Positions 1 through 12,992 are shown, counted from the first letter of the stretch. The stretch: DNA of 64,000 nucleotides from Hedera helix (GCA_947179155.2 OX359276.1:46765953-46829952), one strand, 5' to 3'. Notes: generated by a model not told the origin, from the letters alone. Translations and numbers: made by a program.

Positions 1-3000
1 TCTCCTAAGATGAGCAAGATTTGCAGCGTGAGTACCTTCTTTCCTTGCAAACTCTAACAGTCTAACCTAACCCAGGCAATGTGATGCCACAAAGTAAATA
101 AGATAAACAAGTAATCCTTCTGGTAGTTGAATTATGTCATATACTAGTTATTATCTAAATCTATTATGAAGTGGGTTTTGTTTTCCCCGAATGATAGTTA
201 GCAACAACCTATGAAGCACTAACTCGGACACTGGACACGATACGATATGTGACACGGAATACGTAAAAAATAGGATACAATACATCGGGGACACGTTATA
301 TATATATATATATATAATATAAATGTATTTTTTACAATAAATAAATTTAATATTTACAGAACATGATAAAAACTTGAACAAATAATAAGAAATACATATA
401 CATTACATAATAAATTTCTTAAAGTTACATAATAATGTCCAAACTTAAAAGACATAAAATAACTCATAACTTTTATATTGCAATTTAAGTACTGCAAATT
501 TTTAATTTTTTTTTTGACCCCAGACGTGTCCTCTAGGTTTCCCGACATGTCCGAGACGTGTCCAAGCTTTAAAAATAAATAAATTAGGAACTCGCGGACA
601 CAAGCTTGTCCTAGGAATGTCAGACTGAATTAATGTCCAACACGTGCCCAACACAAATTCGTGACTCTCCAAGAAGTGTCCGTGCTTCCTAGGCAACAAT
701 GTTACATATCTATATAGCCTTTCTTTTTAACCTCCGTACCTGGTTTATCATATATAAATTTCTTTGAGATCTCATATCTGTTCAAATACTGAGAAAATCT
801 AGAAAAATAAAACTCTTGAATTTTGCAAAACTTTCAATTAGGTATCTTGTTAATGTAATATACATAGCTCTCATTTTATTCTTTATATAATGTCTGCTTT
901 CAAAAAAATGATGCACAAAGAAAGGAGTACATGAGATTAGACTGTAGGCTCTCTAGCTGTGTGTTATATTTTTCAAAAACTTACCATTACTTGCTCTTAT
1001 TTATTTTGGTTCCCTTAATCTCTCCAGGTTCTGCGGAGTGAACCATTAGTGCTAAAAATCCAAGGCTCTTCAGTCAGCATTTCTTGCATTTTAGGTAGCT
1101 TATTAGAGTCATCACCATCTACTCCAAGTTTAGCTGATGTTCAGGTACGTAAGAATTATGATATATATTTTTTGTTTCTTTCTTGTTTTCTGCCAACGAA
1201 CACTTTTGACTGGGAAGTGGAGACCGTAGTTGTATATTCTTAGTATTGTTTCAGTTTACTATTGACGTTTTTACATTTTCTTCCAAGTTCATTTTGCTGC
1301 CATGATGTAGCAGTTGCTTTCTTATTTGCCTGATGTAAGATGCCAAAATAACAACTAATCTGAGTGTCCATTTCAGCACTGTATGCAGGAATTTCAGTCC
1401 TTTAAGCTGGACAAAATATCAGAACCCATAGAAGAGGCTCTAAAAAGTCAACGACGAGGATTGATTCCTCGCTCTGAACATCTACTAAAGATTGCTGAGT
1501 CACTTGGCTTGACAGCAAGCCAGGAGCTGCTAAAAGAGAGTATTGCTTTGGAGAAGGAGAGAATGAAGGCTGAAAGCAAAAAAAATAATGGGGATCTAGA
1601 TCAAATTAACCATCTGGTAGACCTTATTTCCCAGATCCGGAATTGTATGTTTAAGCTTGAGAGCTTTATGGCCATTAATGGCGTCCTTATCCCTCCATAC
1701 TTCCGCTGTCCTTTATCATTAGGCCTTATGTTGGATCCAGTGATTGTGGCTACTGGTCAAACCTATGAGAGGACCTCCATTCGGATGTGGGTGGATAATG
1801 GGTTAACTATTTGCCCAGGAACCCGTCAAATGCTCTCTCATACAAATCTTATTCCTAACTATACAGTCAAAGCTTTGATAGCAAATTGGTGCGAGGATAA
1901 CAAAATAAATCTCTCAAACAACTCTGAGTGTACTAATATTATCCCTAAGCCCTTCAAAGTTGAAGCTGTTTCTTCTCAAGATCCCATTCATATGGATAAT
2001 TTCTGTCATTCACGACATAGTAGCAATTCCATGTCAAGATCATCTCTTGAAGGTGAACATAGCTTTGAGAGGCCAAAGGTTGATGCCGATCCTGGATTTA
2101 GCAAAAAAAAGTCTAATGGATTTAGGAGTAATGATAGTAAGAAATTCGATCATTCATCCCCTGAACAATTGTATGTTCACAGCAGAAGTGAATCTGAATC
2201 TAGTGATGTTACTAGCATTGACTATCTGCCTACGGTATCAACTGATGTGTCAAGGACATCCAGTAAGCATGAAAATATGAGTGACTTATCCGGAGAAATG
2301 ACATCTGAGTTCCCTTCTTCTTCTTCTCCTCCTAATAAGAATCTGGGGAGTTCTCTTTTGTTGTCTGGGAAACAATATCACAGCTCTAAAGTATTGGCTG
2401 AAAATTCTGCCGATGGAGATCGTAACTATCCAAGAACACTATCTCTTCCATGTGATTCAGGATCTAATGATTTAACCACAACTTCTCATGTTGAAAAACT
2501 GGTTAAAGAACTGACGAGTCTGTCAAATGAAGTGCAGACTACAGCTGCAGCAGAATTGCGGTATCTTGCAAAGCACAACTCGGAGAATCGCAATACTATA
2601 GGCAAATGCGGGGCTATTGAACCATTAATTTCACTGTTGCACTCAGATGTGAAGCAAACTCAAGAGTATGCTGTCACTGCACTACTGAACCTATCAATAA
2701 ATGGAAATATTAAGGCTAAAATTGCTGAAGCAGGAGCAATAGAACCACTTATCCATGTTCTGAGAACAGGAAATGCAGGATCCAAAGAGAATGCTGCGGC
2801 GTCTGTGTTCAGCCTCTCAGTACTGGACGAGTACAGGGTAAAGGTTGGTCGATCCGGTGCAGTAAAAGCATTGGTTGATCTTCTAGAGTCTGGTACTCTC
2901 AGAGGGAAAAAGGACGCTGCCACGGCCTTGTTTAATTTATCAATCTTTCACGAAAATAAGGCTCGTATTATTCAGGCAGGGGCTGTGAAGTATCTTGTTG

Positions 3001-3740
3001 AGTTGATGGACCCTGCAACAGAAATGGTTGACAAAGCTGTTGCCTTACTTGCAAATCTATCTACAATTACGGAGGGAGGCTTGGCAATTGCACGAGAGGG
3101 GGGCATACCGTTATTGGTTGAGGTCATTGAGACAGGATCTCAGCGGGGAAAGGAGAATGCTGCCTCCATACTGTTGCAACTGTGCGTTTGTAGTCCAAAA
3201 TATTGCCGCCTGGTTCTGCAAGAAGGAGCCGTCCCACCTCTAGTTTTGTTATCCCAGTCTGGCACACCAAGAGCCAAGGAGAAGGTATGCGACTTTGATC
3301 AACTTTTTCTTTTGTCCATGTATGTGGGTGCACTTGCATGTATGCATGCCTATATTTTTGTAATGACCTTTTTAACTAATATCTTAGCCAAGCATGAATG
3401 TTCTATTATGATGGCTACTACTTTTAAATTTAATCAGGATAGGGGAGACTGGTATTGAATCATGATCATACCTATAAATAGAGCCCTCTATAGACTAGAA
3501 GGGGCATGCTCTTCATGCTCAGGCTTGAAAGAATTCTTTCTACCTTGCGTTCTCATGTATGTAATGGCTTGAAAAAGAAATAATCCTTACCTTTTATCTG
3601 GTGAGCATGATATAGCTGTCGCCTGTCTGAGAGGAGAGTCCAAGAAGATAATAAAGTTTCTAATATTGATGCAGGCACAACAGCTTCTCAGTCACTTCCG
3701 AAATCAGCGTGAAGGTGCTATGGGAAGAGGAAAGTCGTGA
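1..3740 (+). CDS. U-box / armadillo-repeat E3 ubiquitin ligase (PUB2/3/4-like), 5' truncated by window
   Basis: Plant U-box E3 ligases transfer ubiquitin from an E2 to substrates held by their ARM repeats. Four in-frame exons are visible: 1-27, 1028-1144, 1377-3284 and 3675-3740 (stop TGA). All introns are phase 0 with GT-AG ends, giving 705 visible residues. Exons 1-2 and the start of exon 3 match the helical N-terminal (UND-type) region. The U-box lies at about visible residues 154-223 and includes FRCPLSLGLMLDPVIVATGQ and LIPNYTVKALIANWC. A Ser-rich linker of about 200 residues follows, then ARM repeats from about 420 to 690 (for example AVTALLNLSING, ATALFNLSIF, EGAVPPLVLLSQSGTPRAKEK) and a short basic tail ending GRGKS. 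Related Arabidopsis proteins are about 700-830 residues, so roughly the first 50-120 residues lie upstream. An ORF continuing into the intron after 3284 is read-through. A 3'UTR intron (about 3790-4104) is possible. The exact paralogue (PUB2, 3 or 4) is not settled. Confidence 0.93.
208..692. mobile_element. hAT-like MITE inside the first visible intron of the U-box gene
   Basis: The ends are imperfect inverted repeats: the left end reads CTATGAAGCACTAACTCGGA and the right end, reverse-complemented, reads CCTAGGAAGCACGGACACTT. The element is flanked by a 7-bp direct repeat GCAACAA at 201-207 and 693-699. The interior is AT-rich, carries a TA run at about 297-316 and several copies of GGACACG/ACGTGTCC-type words near both ends, and has no coding potential. 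Terminal-repeat and target-site sizes suggest a non-autonomous hAT-type element; the class is inference. Confidence 0.7.
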
Positions 3741-5117
3741 AAATTGAATTTTATGATACATATCTGTTATTTTGACAATATTTTCCATGTAAGTTGCTGT
3801 CCGTAGCGTTACCCCATTATTTTCTCGTTCTCATATATTCTTTAGTTCTCCAGTTATCCATTTGCAGTGTGGTAGTGATATTTATCGAGCTTTTTTTTTT
3901 TTATTTTTTATTTTCCGAGTTATGGATTCCATCATGTTACCAAAAGTATAGCTCTCATGATTGGCAACTGATGCCACTTACATCTTTTAGGTCATACCGT
4001 CATAGTGATTATTGTGGTTCATAATTCACTTCCACTAGTATATCTTATGTACATCTGCTTAAACTTTTGTAACTCAGTCTGGTAATGTTCATGTTGGATT
4101 GCAGATGTTATTGATGCTTTCAAGATTTATCAACAGAAAACAGACTGGCCTCGTTAAGAACACTTGGGCTTACAAAGAACTTATGCTGATTACACCAATT
4201 TATAGGGTAATGGAATTCATCATTTGATTGAAATTTGCCATCTTCTCTGCAAAGTTCTACCAGATGTTCTAAAATGTAATACTTATTTAATTTATCCTTG
4301 AATATTTTTTAATATATGTTTTCCTGTGTAGCATTATTGAACTCTATTGAAATTATCATTGCACTTGCGCATTTTGCTGAGTTGAGTACAACGGGATGAT
4401 TTCCCTTTGCCCTTGTAGCACTGCCTGCCAAGCAGTTGAGCCGACTAAATGACCAGTTTAATCTCTACCGTTGGATCACCACGTGTACGATAGGAGATGG
4501 GTTGACCATCTAAATGCCCCTAGCTAACGTTAGGCAATCATTTCCTGTATAAACTAGTTCCATTAGCTTTTTTGTTCTACAAAAAATGGCCATTTCGACC
4601 ATTTCAATTGATTATACTTTAAGTTTACTATCACAGTTTCATCATCATATCATTAGCACTAAATCAAATAAATTTGAAAGGGAAATATATTCTTAATATT
4701 TACAAAAATTTCAAATAAAACTTGTTTTGTGGAACAAATCGAGTATACTATATTTTACTAGCTAGGTATGCCTCTGGATTATGTTTGAATGACTTCATAA
4801 AAATCAAGTAATAAGAGTATAATACCCACTGCCTGTGACCTTTATGTTTGGAACTCTTACAAGTAGGTTTCTCCAAATCAGATTAACCTTTTACTAGCTA
4901 GGGACATGAAGTCTTTTATTTTTATTTTTTCCTTTTATGGGATCCCCTTTTCTTTCGCTCGCTTTTCATATGTTGGGCAGAGTTACCATCTATTGTCATT
5001 ATTATGACAATATGGAAATGTGTGTACGTAAATATGTATATGCATGTTTTTTTTGTCAAATGTAAACTCCGTAGCACAAGTTAACAATTACTTCGCATAT
5101 AACAATTAAATAATATA

Positions 5118-5217
5118 TTAAATATTATATTTATTTATATTATTAAAAAATAAAATATGATATAAATTTTAATGCTATGTCTTATTTTTTAATAATATAA
5201 ATAAATATAATATTTAA
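5118..5217. repeat. Perfect 36-bp inverted repeat (hairpin)
   Basis: Bases 5118-5153 are the exact reverse complement of 5182-5217, separated by a 28-bp loop. The arms are almost pure A/T. This could be the core of a short MITE or simply a foldback; no clear target duplication was identified. Confidence 0.85.
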
Positions 5218-5596
5218 TTATCGTGTGTTTATACTTATTTTTACTAAAATCGTTCAAGTTTCACCATGTTCCGTTTACTTTGTCCAACACTCCAACTTAG
5301 TAACTTTGTTGAGCCTTTTTTTTTATTAAGGATGTTTAGGGCCACTTGACAACTACGGAAAGAAAATTTTAAACATTTTATTTTGTATTTCATGTTTTCG
5401 ACAGCATATATGTCTTTTGTTTGTTGAAAATAGTATTTGAGCTCAGTACGTACTAGGTAATACTCATAAGTTTGTTTATTTTTATTTTTATTAGCAGTGA
5501 CACCAATAACTTAATTTTTGTAACGAATTTTGTTGTGTTGTTATTAAAAAAAATAATTTAAAAATGTAATAGAGGAGATTTTGTCATATGTAAAAG

Positions 5597-5920
5597 TGTA
5601 AACAAATTGAGTCTAAGTCGAGTCGAATATTAAGTGTTCAGATTTAGTTTATAAAATTTATTGAGTATGAAATTAGGTTTGATTGAGATTCATTTAGTTA
5701 TCGAGTTGGGTATGATCTCGAATCGAGCCTGAACAGTTTGAACTTTTTGAGCAAATATGATCTGAATATCAATAAAAAATTATAATTTGAAAAAATTTAA
5801 ATAATTTATCAAATTTTAAATTTTACTCATATTTAAATCATTTATATTTTGAGTCGAGCTCAAATCGAATTTTTAATCGAATGAGTATGAATCGAACCTG
5901 AATGATTTTGTTCATTTTAT
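5597..5920. repeat. GTCGAG-rich interspersed repeat, MITE-like
   Basis: The left edge (GTAAACAAATTGAGTCTAAG) and the reverse complement of the right edge (TGAACAAAATCATTCAGGTT) are loosely similar, and both are followed by TCGAGTCGA/GGTTCGATTC-type words. The interior repeats GAGTCGAG and ATCGAA motifs around an AT-rich core. This layout is common in short non-autonomous plant DNA elements. Boundaries are approximate. Confidence 0.4.
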
Positions 5921-6849
5921 AGTCTTAGTCATACGATTGAACCGATCTTTTCTTTTCTTTTCTTCATTTTACTGATTTTGAGAACATCATTTATCAAAAC
6001 TGAGAAACTTTGGAGCAATAGTTTGTTAAAAGTTGTGATTTTCGAGTGAAATCACTCGAGTCTCCTGAGAAACTGATTTACGTATTCCGAATTTCAAATC
6101 TCTGTAAGCAAAAACAGTTTATACGTACAGTATTTAAAGAAAATACTATAGCGTCTGACAATAGCATTAAATATTTTTCAGTGCACAAGGTACGTACTTT
6201 TCTAATTTTTTTCCCTTGTGACCAAATGCTACGTCTAGAGCCATTTAAATCAGCCGTTCCCGTCTTTATAAATTTGATTACAGCGTGACTTTTGAAACTG
6301 TTACTGTTGGCAATTTTGTCGTTAATTAATATATAATTTTTTTAATTTTTTTTATGTTGTTATTGAGTTTTTTATAAAATATATATATATAAAATTAAAC
6401 TTTTATACTTAAATTACTATTTTGCCCCTATATTAGTTTTGTAGTATGTAATGTAACTGAATTCTGTATATGGTATGAATTATAAAAAAATTGCTTATGT
6501 TACAAAGAGATTTGGATGGTCGGTCAACATGTTTAAACCTTCTTTCTTTCGAGGTACGTAAACACTGCAAAATATAGATTATCTGTATTCTTTAATATAT
6601 AATATTAATTAATAAAAGAAAAAAAACGAAAAGAGACAAGGGTGTTGTGGTCATTGAACATTGAACTGCCACTCAACATAGCAATATATAGTCGGTGAAG
6701 AAACAAAACCATGTTATTCACTTTGTTACTCCTATAATACTCTTATCTTTCATCCTCCAAATTTTATCCAGTCCCCTATCACTCGCTTGTTTACTTGCCT
6801 GGAAGCCCTAAAATAGATGTACACATGATCGATTAAAAAAAACAAGATA

Positions 6850-6874
6850 CATATATATATATATATATATATAT
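6850..6874. repeat. (AT)n microsatellite
   Basis: An uninterrupted AT dinucleotide run about 475 bp upstream of the ALOG start codon, in its probable promoter region. Confidence 0.9.
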
Positions 6875-7348
6875 CCAAGTTTTTCTAGTATTGTTCAAAC
6901 AAAGAAAGAAACTTCACTCTGTATATCCTATCTTCAATCATCTCATCACAAACATGTATATATATATATATAATCAAACTCTTTCTTTCTCTCTCGGTTA
7001 TCACAAATTTGGAAATCTTGTTGATCCTATATAATATCATGAATAGATGACCCTAGCTACTCCCTTAATTCCCTTCTTTAATTTCCCCTTTTAATTAAAA
7101 CCCTATCTTCTTCAATTCTTCTTGACAGTGACACTTCATTAAGACCAACCAATTACCATTTAAAATGTCTATTTAACTCAAGTTGTAACACACCTAGCTC
7201 TCTCTCTTCTGATTTACTTCTTCTAGTACTACTCTCTTTGCTCTATATGCCATATCTCTCCAATTATTGTATGAACATAAAACCCTAGAATCTTGTAAAA
7301 CTACAAAAAAAAAAACAAAAAAAAAACCATATCACCATTAATTTCCAT

Positions 7349-7885
7349 ATGGATCCCAATATCCAAGAAGTAGAAAGCTTCAACTCTGGTTCCAACACAA
7401 ATCCAACAGCTCCAACTTCTTCATCACCTCCTTCAAATCCAAGCCGATACGAAAATCAAAAGCGCCGAGATTGGAGCACTTTCGGCCAATACCTAAAAAA
7501 CCACAGGCCACCCCTCTCACTCTCCAGATGCAGTGGTGCACATGTTCTTGAATTCCTCCGCTACCTAGATCAATTTGGCAAGACCAAAGTTCACGCGCCA
7601 ATATGCCCCTTTTACGGCCATCCGAACCCTCCTGTTCCATGTCCATGCCCCCTTAGACAAGCCTGGGGTAGCCTGGACGCCCTCATCGGCCGCCTCCGAG
7701 CCGCCTTTGAAGAAAACGGAGGCAAGCCGGAGGCAAACCCTTTTGGGGCTCGAGCTGTTAGGCTTTATCTTCGCGAGGTTCGGGATTTGCAGTCCAAAGC
7801 ACGAGGGATTAGCTATGAAAAGAAGAAGCGAAAGCGACCACCGCCTCAACAGTTGCCAACAATTAATCCAAACAGCACCGGATGA
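7349..7885 (+). CDS. LSH: ALOG-domain transcription factor, LIGHT-SENSITIVE SHORT HYPOCOTYL (LSH) type
   Basis: A complete intronless CDS of 178 residues, as is usual for this family. ALOG proteins are nuclear DNA-binding regulators of meristem maturation, organ boundaries and inflorescence form. The first about 33 residues are a Ser/Pro/Asn-rich low-complexity leader. The ALOG domain runs from about 34 (YENQKRRDWSTFGQYLK) to about 164. It contains the zinc-ribbon insert with the conserved HxxxC (His82, Cys86) and CxC (Cys98, Cys100) residues, followed by LRQAWGSLDALIGRLRAAFE. A basic nuclear localisation signal KKKRKR is at 158-163. The segment SLSRCSGAHVLEFLRYLDQF and the HPNPP motif fit the LSH3/LSH4-like side of the family rather than LSH10-type proteins. 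The ATG is the first in frame, follows A-rich leader sequence (CATATGG context), and the usual short N-terminus is present. Downstream, a possible 3'UTR intron (GAG/GTGAGT near 7973 to TTGCAG near 8374) is seen but not proven. Confidence 0.97.
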   Translation: MDPNIQEVESFNSGSNTNPTAPTSSSPPSNPSRYENQKRRDWSTFGQYLKNHRPPLSLSRCSGAHVLEFLRYLDQFGKTKVHAPICPFYGHPNPPVPCPCPLRQAWGSLDALIGRLRAAFEENGGKPEANPFGARAVRLYLREVRDLQSKARGISYEKKKRKRPPPQQLPTINPNSTG

Positions 7886-8842
7886 AAGAAGCTAATAATA
7901 AAATCAATATATATTCCAAACCTCTTCTACTTGCTAATTGCAAAATCGATGGATGTATGATATTTATGCGGAGGTGAGTACTACAAAATTTCTTTTAATT
8001 TCTGTTGTGTATGTAGGTAGTAGGGTTAGTACTTTTACATTTTCACAGAGTGTAAGAATAATTACTATCAAGAAAATGTTTCTGGCTTCTGACCAGAAAA
8101 TTTAGCAGTGCAGGGTTAGATCTGGGGCACCTTTATTCTACTTTTGATGCAAACAGTAAAAGCTGAACTACTAGTTGTTATATATGGGGTATCTGAACTA
8201 TTAGCTAGCTAGCTGCAATACAAGTACTTAAACTTATAGGCGAGTAAGTGTGATTTGCGGTGTTTATTTATGTGTGGAATTAATTTGTAGTACTTGAACA
8301 CCAAATTATATATCTCAAGATGGATCATCATGTGTTTAATTAATTATCTATATTCTTTTACTTTTTTGTTTGCAGTTAATACTGTAAGAAGCGCAACGAA
8401 ATACTATGATTTAGCAACTATATATATATGCTTGTTTCTATGTGGCATGCTAGAATTATGCATATATTTCTGTTTGGTTTTCCTTTTTCTTATTTTTGTG
8501 TTTCTTTTTTTCAACATTTTCAGCTTTATTACTGTCCGAGAAATTATCAGAGCCACTATGCTTAATGCGGCTATAAAAGTTTTTAGGAAGATTAATTATT
8601 AATCTTGAGAACTAATAACAGTGTTTAAGTGCTAGCTTGTGAATGTTTAATGTAGTGCTGTCATTTCATTTCAAGGGAGCCTTTTTCTCCTTAATAATTT
8701 ATGTCAAATCCAAGGAGTGAAACTCATTGAGGAAGTTACACCCACACATTAACCTTGAAATATATAAATCTAATTGGTCTGCATTAATGGAAATATATAT
8801 TAATAGAAATTCAGACGCAAGTAACTGCAGAAATATATATAT

Positions 8843-9475
8843 AGGCGAAGCCAGGAATTCAAGTGAGAGGGGGCCGAATTTTTTTTTAGAAACTTTTCAA
8901 AACTAAAAAGAATTAATGTAATATTAATAAAATAAATAAATAAAATAAAACTTGATGTATTTTTAGATTCAATATAAATATGAAATCATCCATATCAAAG
9001 TATTTTGATATTTGAGTAAAGTTACGGGTCTTAAATTTTTTTAAATGTGTCTTAAATATACATGTCATCACTATATTTGATCTTGGTGGATTCCAAGAAT
9101 TTTATTACATACAAATACAATAATAACATGTATATTTAAGATAATTTGATACACTTAATATTAGTTATAATATTAATCTTATTTATTTAATCTTAAAGTT
9201 AAGTTAATTTTTTTAATATTAATATTATTTACCTGCCTTGGAAGGTTATAATTAGACTTTGAAAAATAATGAAATTTGAAAATAAATTATATATATTATT
9301 TTAGGTATTATAAAATATAATATTCTCAAAATATGACTCCACTACTAATTTTTTTATAAAATGAGTAAGGGGCCAATATCAGTATAATTTTTTTTTTGTA
9401 TACTGTGTTATAAATAGGTAGGGAGAGGAGGGGGGACGGGGTTATGCCCTCTCCCGTCCCTTCCGAATTACGCCA
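8843..9475. mobile_element. Candidate non-autonomous DNA element inserted in TA repeats
   Basis: The left end (GGCGAAGCCAGGAATTC) and the right end, reverse-complemented (GGCGTAATTCGGAAGG), share a GGCG-led terminus. Both flanks are ATATATAT runs, as if the element landed in a TA microsatellite. The interior is AT-rich non-coding, carries a 16-bp inverted repeat (9050-9065 / 9126-9141), and has a G-rich then C-rich hairpin of about 60 bp just inside the right end. Target duplication cannot be read in the TA flanks. Confidence 0.4.
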
Positions 9476-10185
9476 TTATATATATACATATATATATTTT
9501 GATCAACTGATCGATCAATCCTCTCTATTTTCTGAATATGGTATTGTTTAACACGAGCAAGTTTCATAATCTACTATACTTGAAGTGAAAAGTAATCATT
9601 CTACATGATTTGTTTATGGTCTAATTAAGAACAAGAGTACTAACTTATTTTGGAATATGGCTAGGATATGTATGCTTAATTAATGCATTTATTATATATC
9701 TGTTTTGGGTAAATTAATTCCCCACAAGAATTTTAGTGGGCACTGAACTAGCTAGCTTTTCGGTAAACAAAAGTATTTATTCCCACTATTAATCATTCAG
9801 TTAGGTTGGTAGGCTAAATTTTAAAATTTTCTATGTTTGACTAAAGGCACTCCACAAACAATATAATGATCGAGTTTTAAAATAAAGCAATCCTTTGTAA
9901 TGTAATAAACCATGTTGTTAGTTCGACAATTATCTTATGTTGAAATTCCCTATGAAATTTAGTTAAGCTGTTCATCTTAATTATATATGTAGCTAATGCC
10001 AAAAAAACACATTCTTTTTTCATAATTAATACTTGCAATTAACTCCATCAAGCTAAGCTTTATCTTTTCGTCTCCGACATGAAACTATGACACAAAACAT
10101 TAGTAATATCTTAGTTTGTGGATTTGTGTACCCTATATATTGAATCACAGCTACCTTCCGCGACTAGAAAAGCTAATCATCCTTC

Positions 10186-10187
<2 letters not shown>

Positions 10188-10229
<42 letters not shown>
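10188..10229. repeat. (AT)n microsatellite
   Basis: An uninterrupted AT dinucleotide run of about 42 bp. Confidence 0.95.
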
Positions 10230-10234
<5 letters not shown>

Positions 10235-10730
10235 CTTGATTATTATTTGATTGATTTCATAATATAATGCACATTAATTGAGGTATAGAAACTTATTTGA
10301 TCCATAGTGTCATTCATTCATGCAAATGCGCTATAAATATCACTGTTAATAACATATATACCTAGGAAGTTTATATATTACCTGATAATTGCCTCTGCCA
10401 AATTTTTTTTAAAACAAAGGCTAAAATATATTACATGACAGCATGGGACCATCCCTTTGACTCATAATCTTTTGTATCCTCCTTCTTTTTAGGGACTGCT
10501 CTATTCATGATTTTGCAACTGGTAAGGCTTAACTAAGCCACATGATCTATACAATACACGTTCTACTTATATATTAATTGAAACGGTAGTTTTGATCCAT
10601 TAATCGATTGTTGAGTAAAACCTTTCATGGATTTCTCAAAGTAGTACTTTTTTTCTTAATTTTGGACATGATAAAAAATATATCAAAGTAATATGTAATG
10701 TATGATCACTTTTATGCATGTAAATACATA

Positions 10731-11038
10731 CTCCCGTCATTTCAATATATTGGTCATTTTAGAAAAGAAAAAAAATTATTCGAATATATTAGTCGTTCTA
10801 TCTTATATATGATAGAAAATTATCTACATTTCTATGATACTCTTAATTTTTCTCTTTTTTTCATGGACATTTATTCCCATAAAAATACTATTTTTTTTTC
10901 TCTCTCTTATTTAACGTTTTTTAATAAAAACAAAAAAGGACAAATATAAAAATTGAGACCTATATTAAATATGAAATAATAACATTTTTAATATATGTAT
11001 TTTATTTTATAACGATTAATAAATTAAAATAGAGAGAA
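10731..11038. mobile_element. Stowaway-like MITE
   Basis: It begins CTCCCGTCATTTCAATATAT and ends TAAAATAGAGAGAA, a degenerate version of the CTCCCTCCGT...ACGGAGGGAG termini of Tc1/mariner-derived Stowaway elements. TA dinucleotides flank both ends (10729-10730, 11039-11040). It is about 308 bp, AT-rich and non-coding. Confidence 0.6.
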
Positions 11039-11580
11039 TACATAGCTATAAGTAAGAGCATCGAAGACATTTATTAATTATGTTATGATTATTTGAATCT
11101 GATGCAGTACCTGAGGTTGAGTGACGCTGCTATTTACTAATAATATCACAATAAGTTGTTAGCAACATTTTTAATTACTTTTTTTTGGCAATGCAGTTAT
11201 ACATGTGTTGTAAATTTCAATAGAGTGTTTGAAGAAGATAATAAAAAGGACTTCCAGCTGAATAGTCATTTCATGTGGTGGATGTCGGCAACCTAAATAT
11301 TAGGAATCCTATTTAATGGGTGGGTGGAGCTTAATATTCGAGTCAATGTACAGTGTTTTGCATGTGCATACGTTGTATGATTAAATAGCATATACGTACG
11401 TTGTATGATTAAATAGCTCCAATCGGTGAATATATTTAATTAACTGCTAATTAACAGCGCTTCAACCAAATATGTTACAACTTAATATACTGATAATTAT
11501 TATTTAAAAGAAAATATATCTTTAATTTTAAAACAAGGAATAATTTCAATTATTAATTAAAAAAAGATGCTCAAAGTTTC

Positions 11581-11581
<1 letters not shown>

Positions 11582-11613
<32 letters not shown>
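11582..11613. repeat. (TTA)n microsatellite
   Basis: About ten TTA units; a second run of the same motif lies at 12211-12236. Confidence 0.9.
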
Positions 11614-12953
11614 TAAAATAATATTCAATCATCAATGTATTTAGAATAAGTAAACCAAAATTAATCTGCAATACAAGAACGCATCAGTATGAAGATAAAA
11701 ATAGAAAAACTTATCCGTCACTATTCTTAAGGAAAGACTCCGGCCCCCTCAGAGTTTAAACTCGGTGTTCGCGGGTCTCAATCAAAAGAACCTCCAGAAT
11801 AAAACAAACTTTAACCGAACACGTGAATTAAGATGAATTTCAGAACCAACCTTTATTCCTAATTTGACTATGTGATCGAGTAGGAACAACAACTATATTC
11901 ATCATAAATATTATTATGTTGAATAAGTGTATAGAAAATAAGAGAGAATTATATGGTCTATGTATCTCTTATTCTATCTTAATCAGGATGAAAAGCGTTT
12001 GTAGATTATCCTAATCAAGTAGATAAGGAAAATGCTCAAATTAAGGTAAGAATCACTTGAGAAAATTAAGCTGCTTAATTTGTGGGATATGATTTGGCAT
12101 ATCGTACAATGTATTTGGACATTTAGGAAGAAATTAAGGAAAAATATCTAACCCGAATAAATTTAGAAAGTTCTTCAAATTAATTAGCCTTTGATGTACC
12201 CAAAACAGAATATTATTATTATTATTATTATTATTTTAAGTCATTGTTCCTAATTTTGTGGCTGTGATCCAAAGGGCAAAAGAAAAAACTTATAATTCAT
12301 GATAACATGAAAGTCATGCATTTCTATATATAAGCTCTTAATGGCCTTTACAACAATTCATGGCTGTAATTCCTTGCACCAGCTAGCTGGGGAGAAAGTA
12401 GCACTAGAATTTCAGGCTATGCTTCATAGAAATCACAAAATAGGTTTTCAAATTTATAGATTCATATATAGAGATACAAAGCCTCCACAAAATATGCAGA
12501 AAAATAAAAATGAAAGCTTCCGAGATCTTTCAATGGTAGAGCCAGTACTTGGGTTGCCCATCATCTCTTCTTCTTTTGCTTATTTCTTCCATTATTGTCC
12601 TCGTTTGGTTCAGTACCTTTCCTAATTTGCAGAATAAGTAAAAATTTATAAAATAAAAAATAAAAAATTGTATATGCAGTTATGCAGTAGTGATTGAGAG
12701 AAGAAGTGTTTCGTTCACTTTCTTCCTCTCATATTTTCCAATGCTACATCCTTCCGCCAAAGGAGCATTATTTTGACTTCAAGACTCGAATATTTACAAA
12801 ATCTTAAAATTTAAAATTAAAGTAAAATTATTTTAAATTTTGAAAACAACAAATTTATTGATTAAAATCAAATAATTTCAAATCAAAATTTTAATGTTAA
12901 GATTTCACTTCAAAATATTAATTTAAATATTGAGACTTTTGTGAAAAGAATGG

Positions 12954-12954
12954 A

Positions 12955-12992
<38 letters not shown>
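12954..12992. repeat. (GT)n(AT)n compound microsatellite
   Basis: A GT dinucleotide run passes directly into an AT run. A similar GT-to-AT transition recurs at about 17332-17357. Confidence 0.9.

Larger units (their letters stand above)
3741..7348. other. Intergenic region between the U-box and ALOG genes
   Basis: No convincing coding exon is seen. The first few hundred bases probably hold the U-box gene 3'UTR: a possible donor lies in CCATGTAAGT near 3787-3796 and a possible acceptor in GATTGCAG ending near 4105. The middle holds a perfect 36-bp inverted repeat (5118-5217) and a GAGTCGAG-rich repeat (about 5597-5920). The last 450 bases are pyrimidine-rich and probably include the ALOG promoter and 5'UTR. 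A TA microsatellite lies at 6850-6874. Confidence 0.6.

Noticed and set aside
3285..3458. C-terminal extension of the U-box protein past 3284
   Set aside because: GTATGC donor at 3285 and a matching exon at 3675-3740 restore the conserved family ending; the extension is intron read-through.
12341..12625. 94-codon + strand open frame in the ALOG/NAC spacer
   Set aside because: No recognisable domain, no neighbouring exon, composition like the surroundings.
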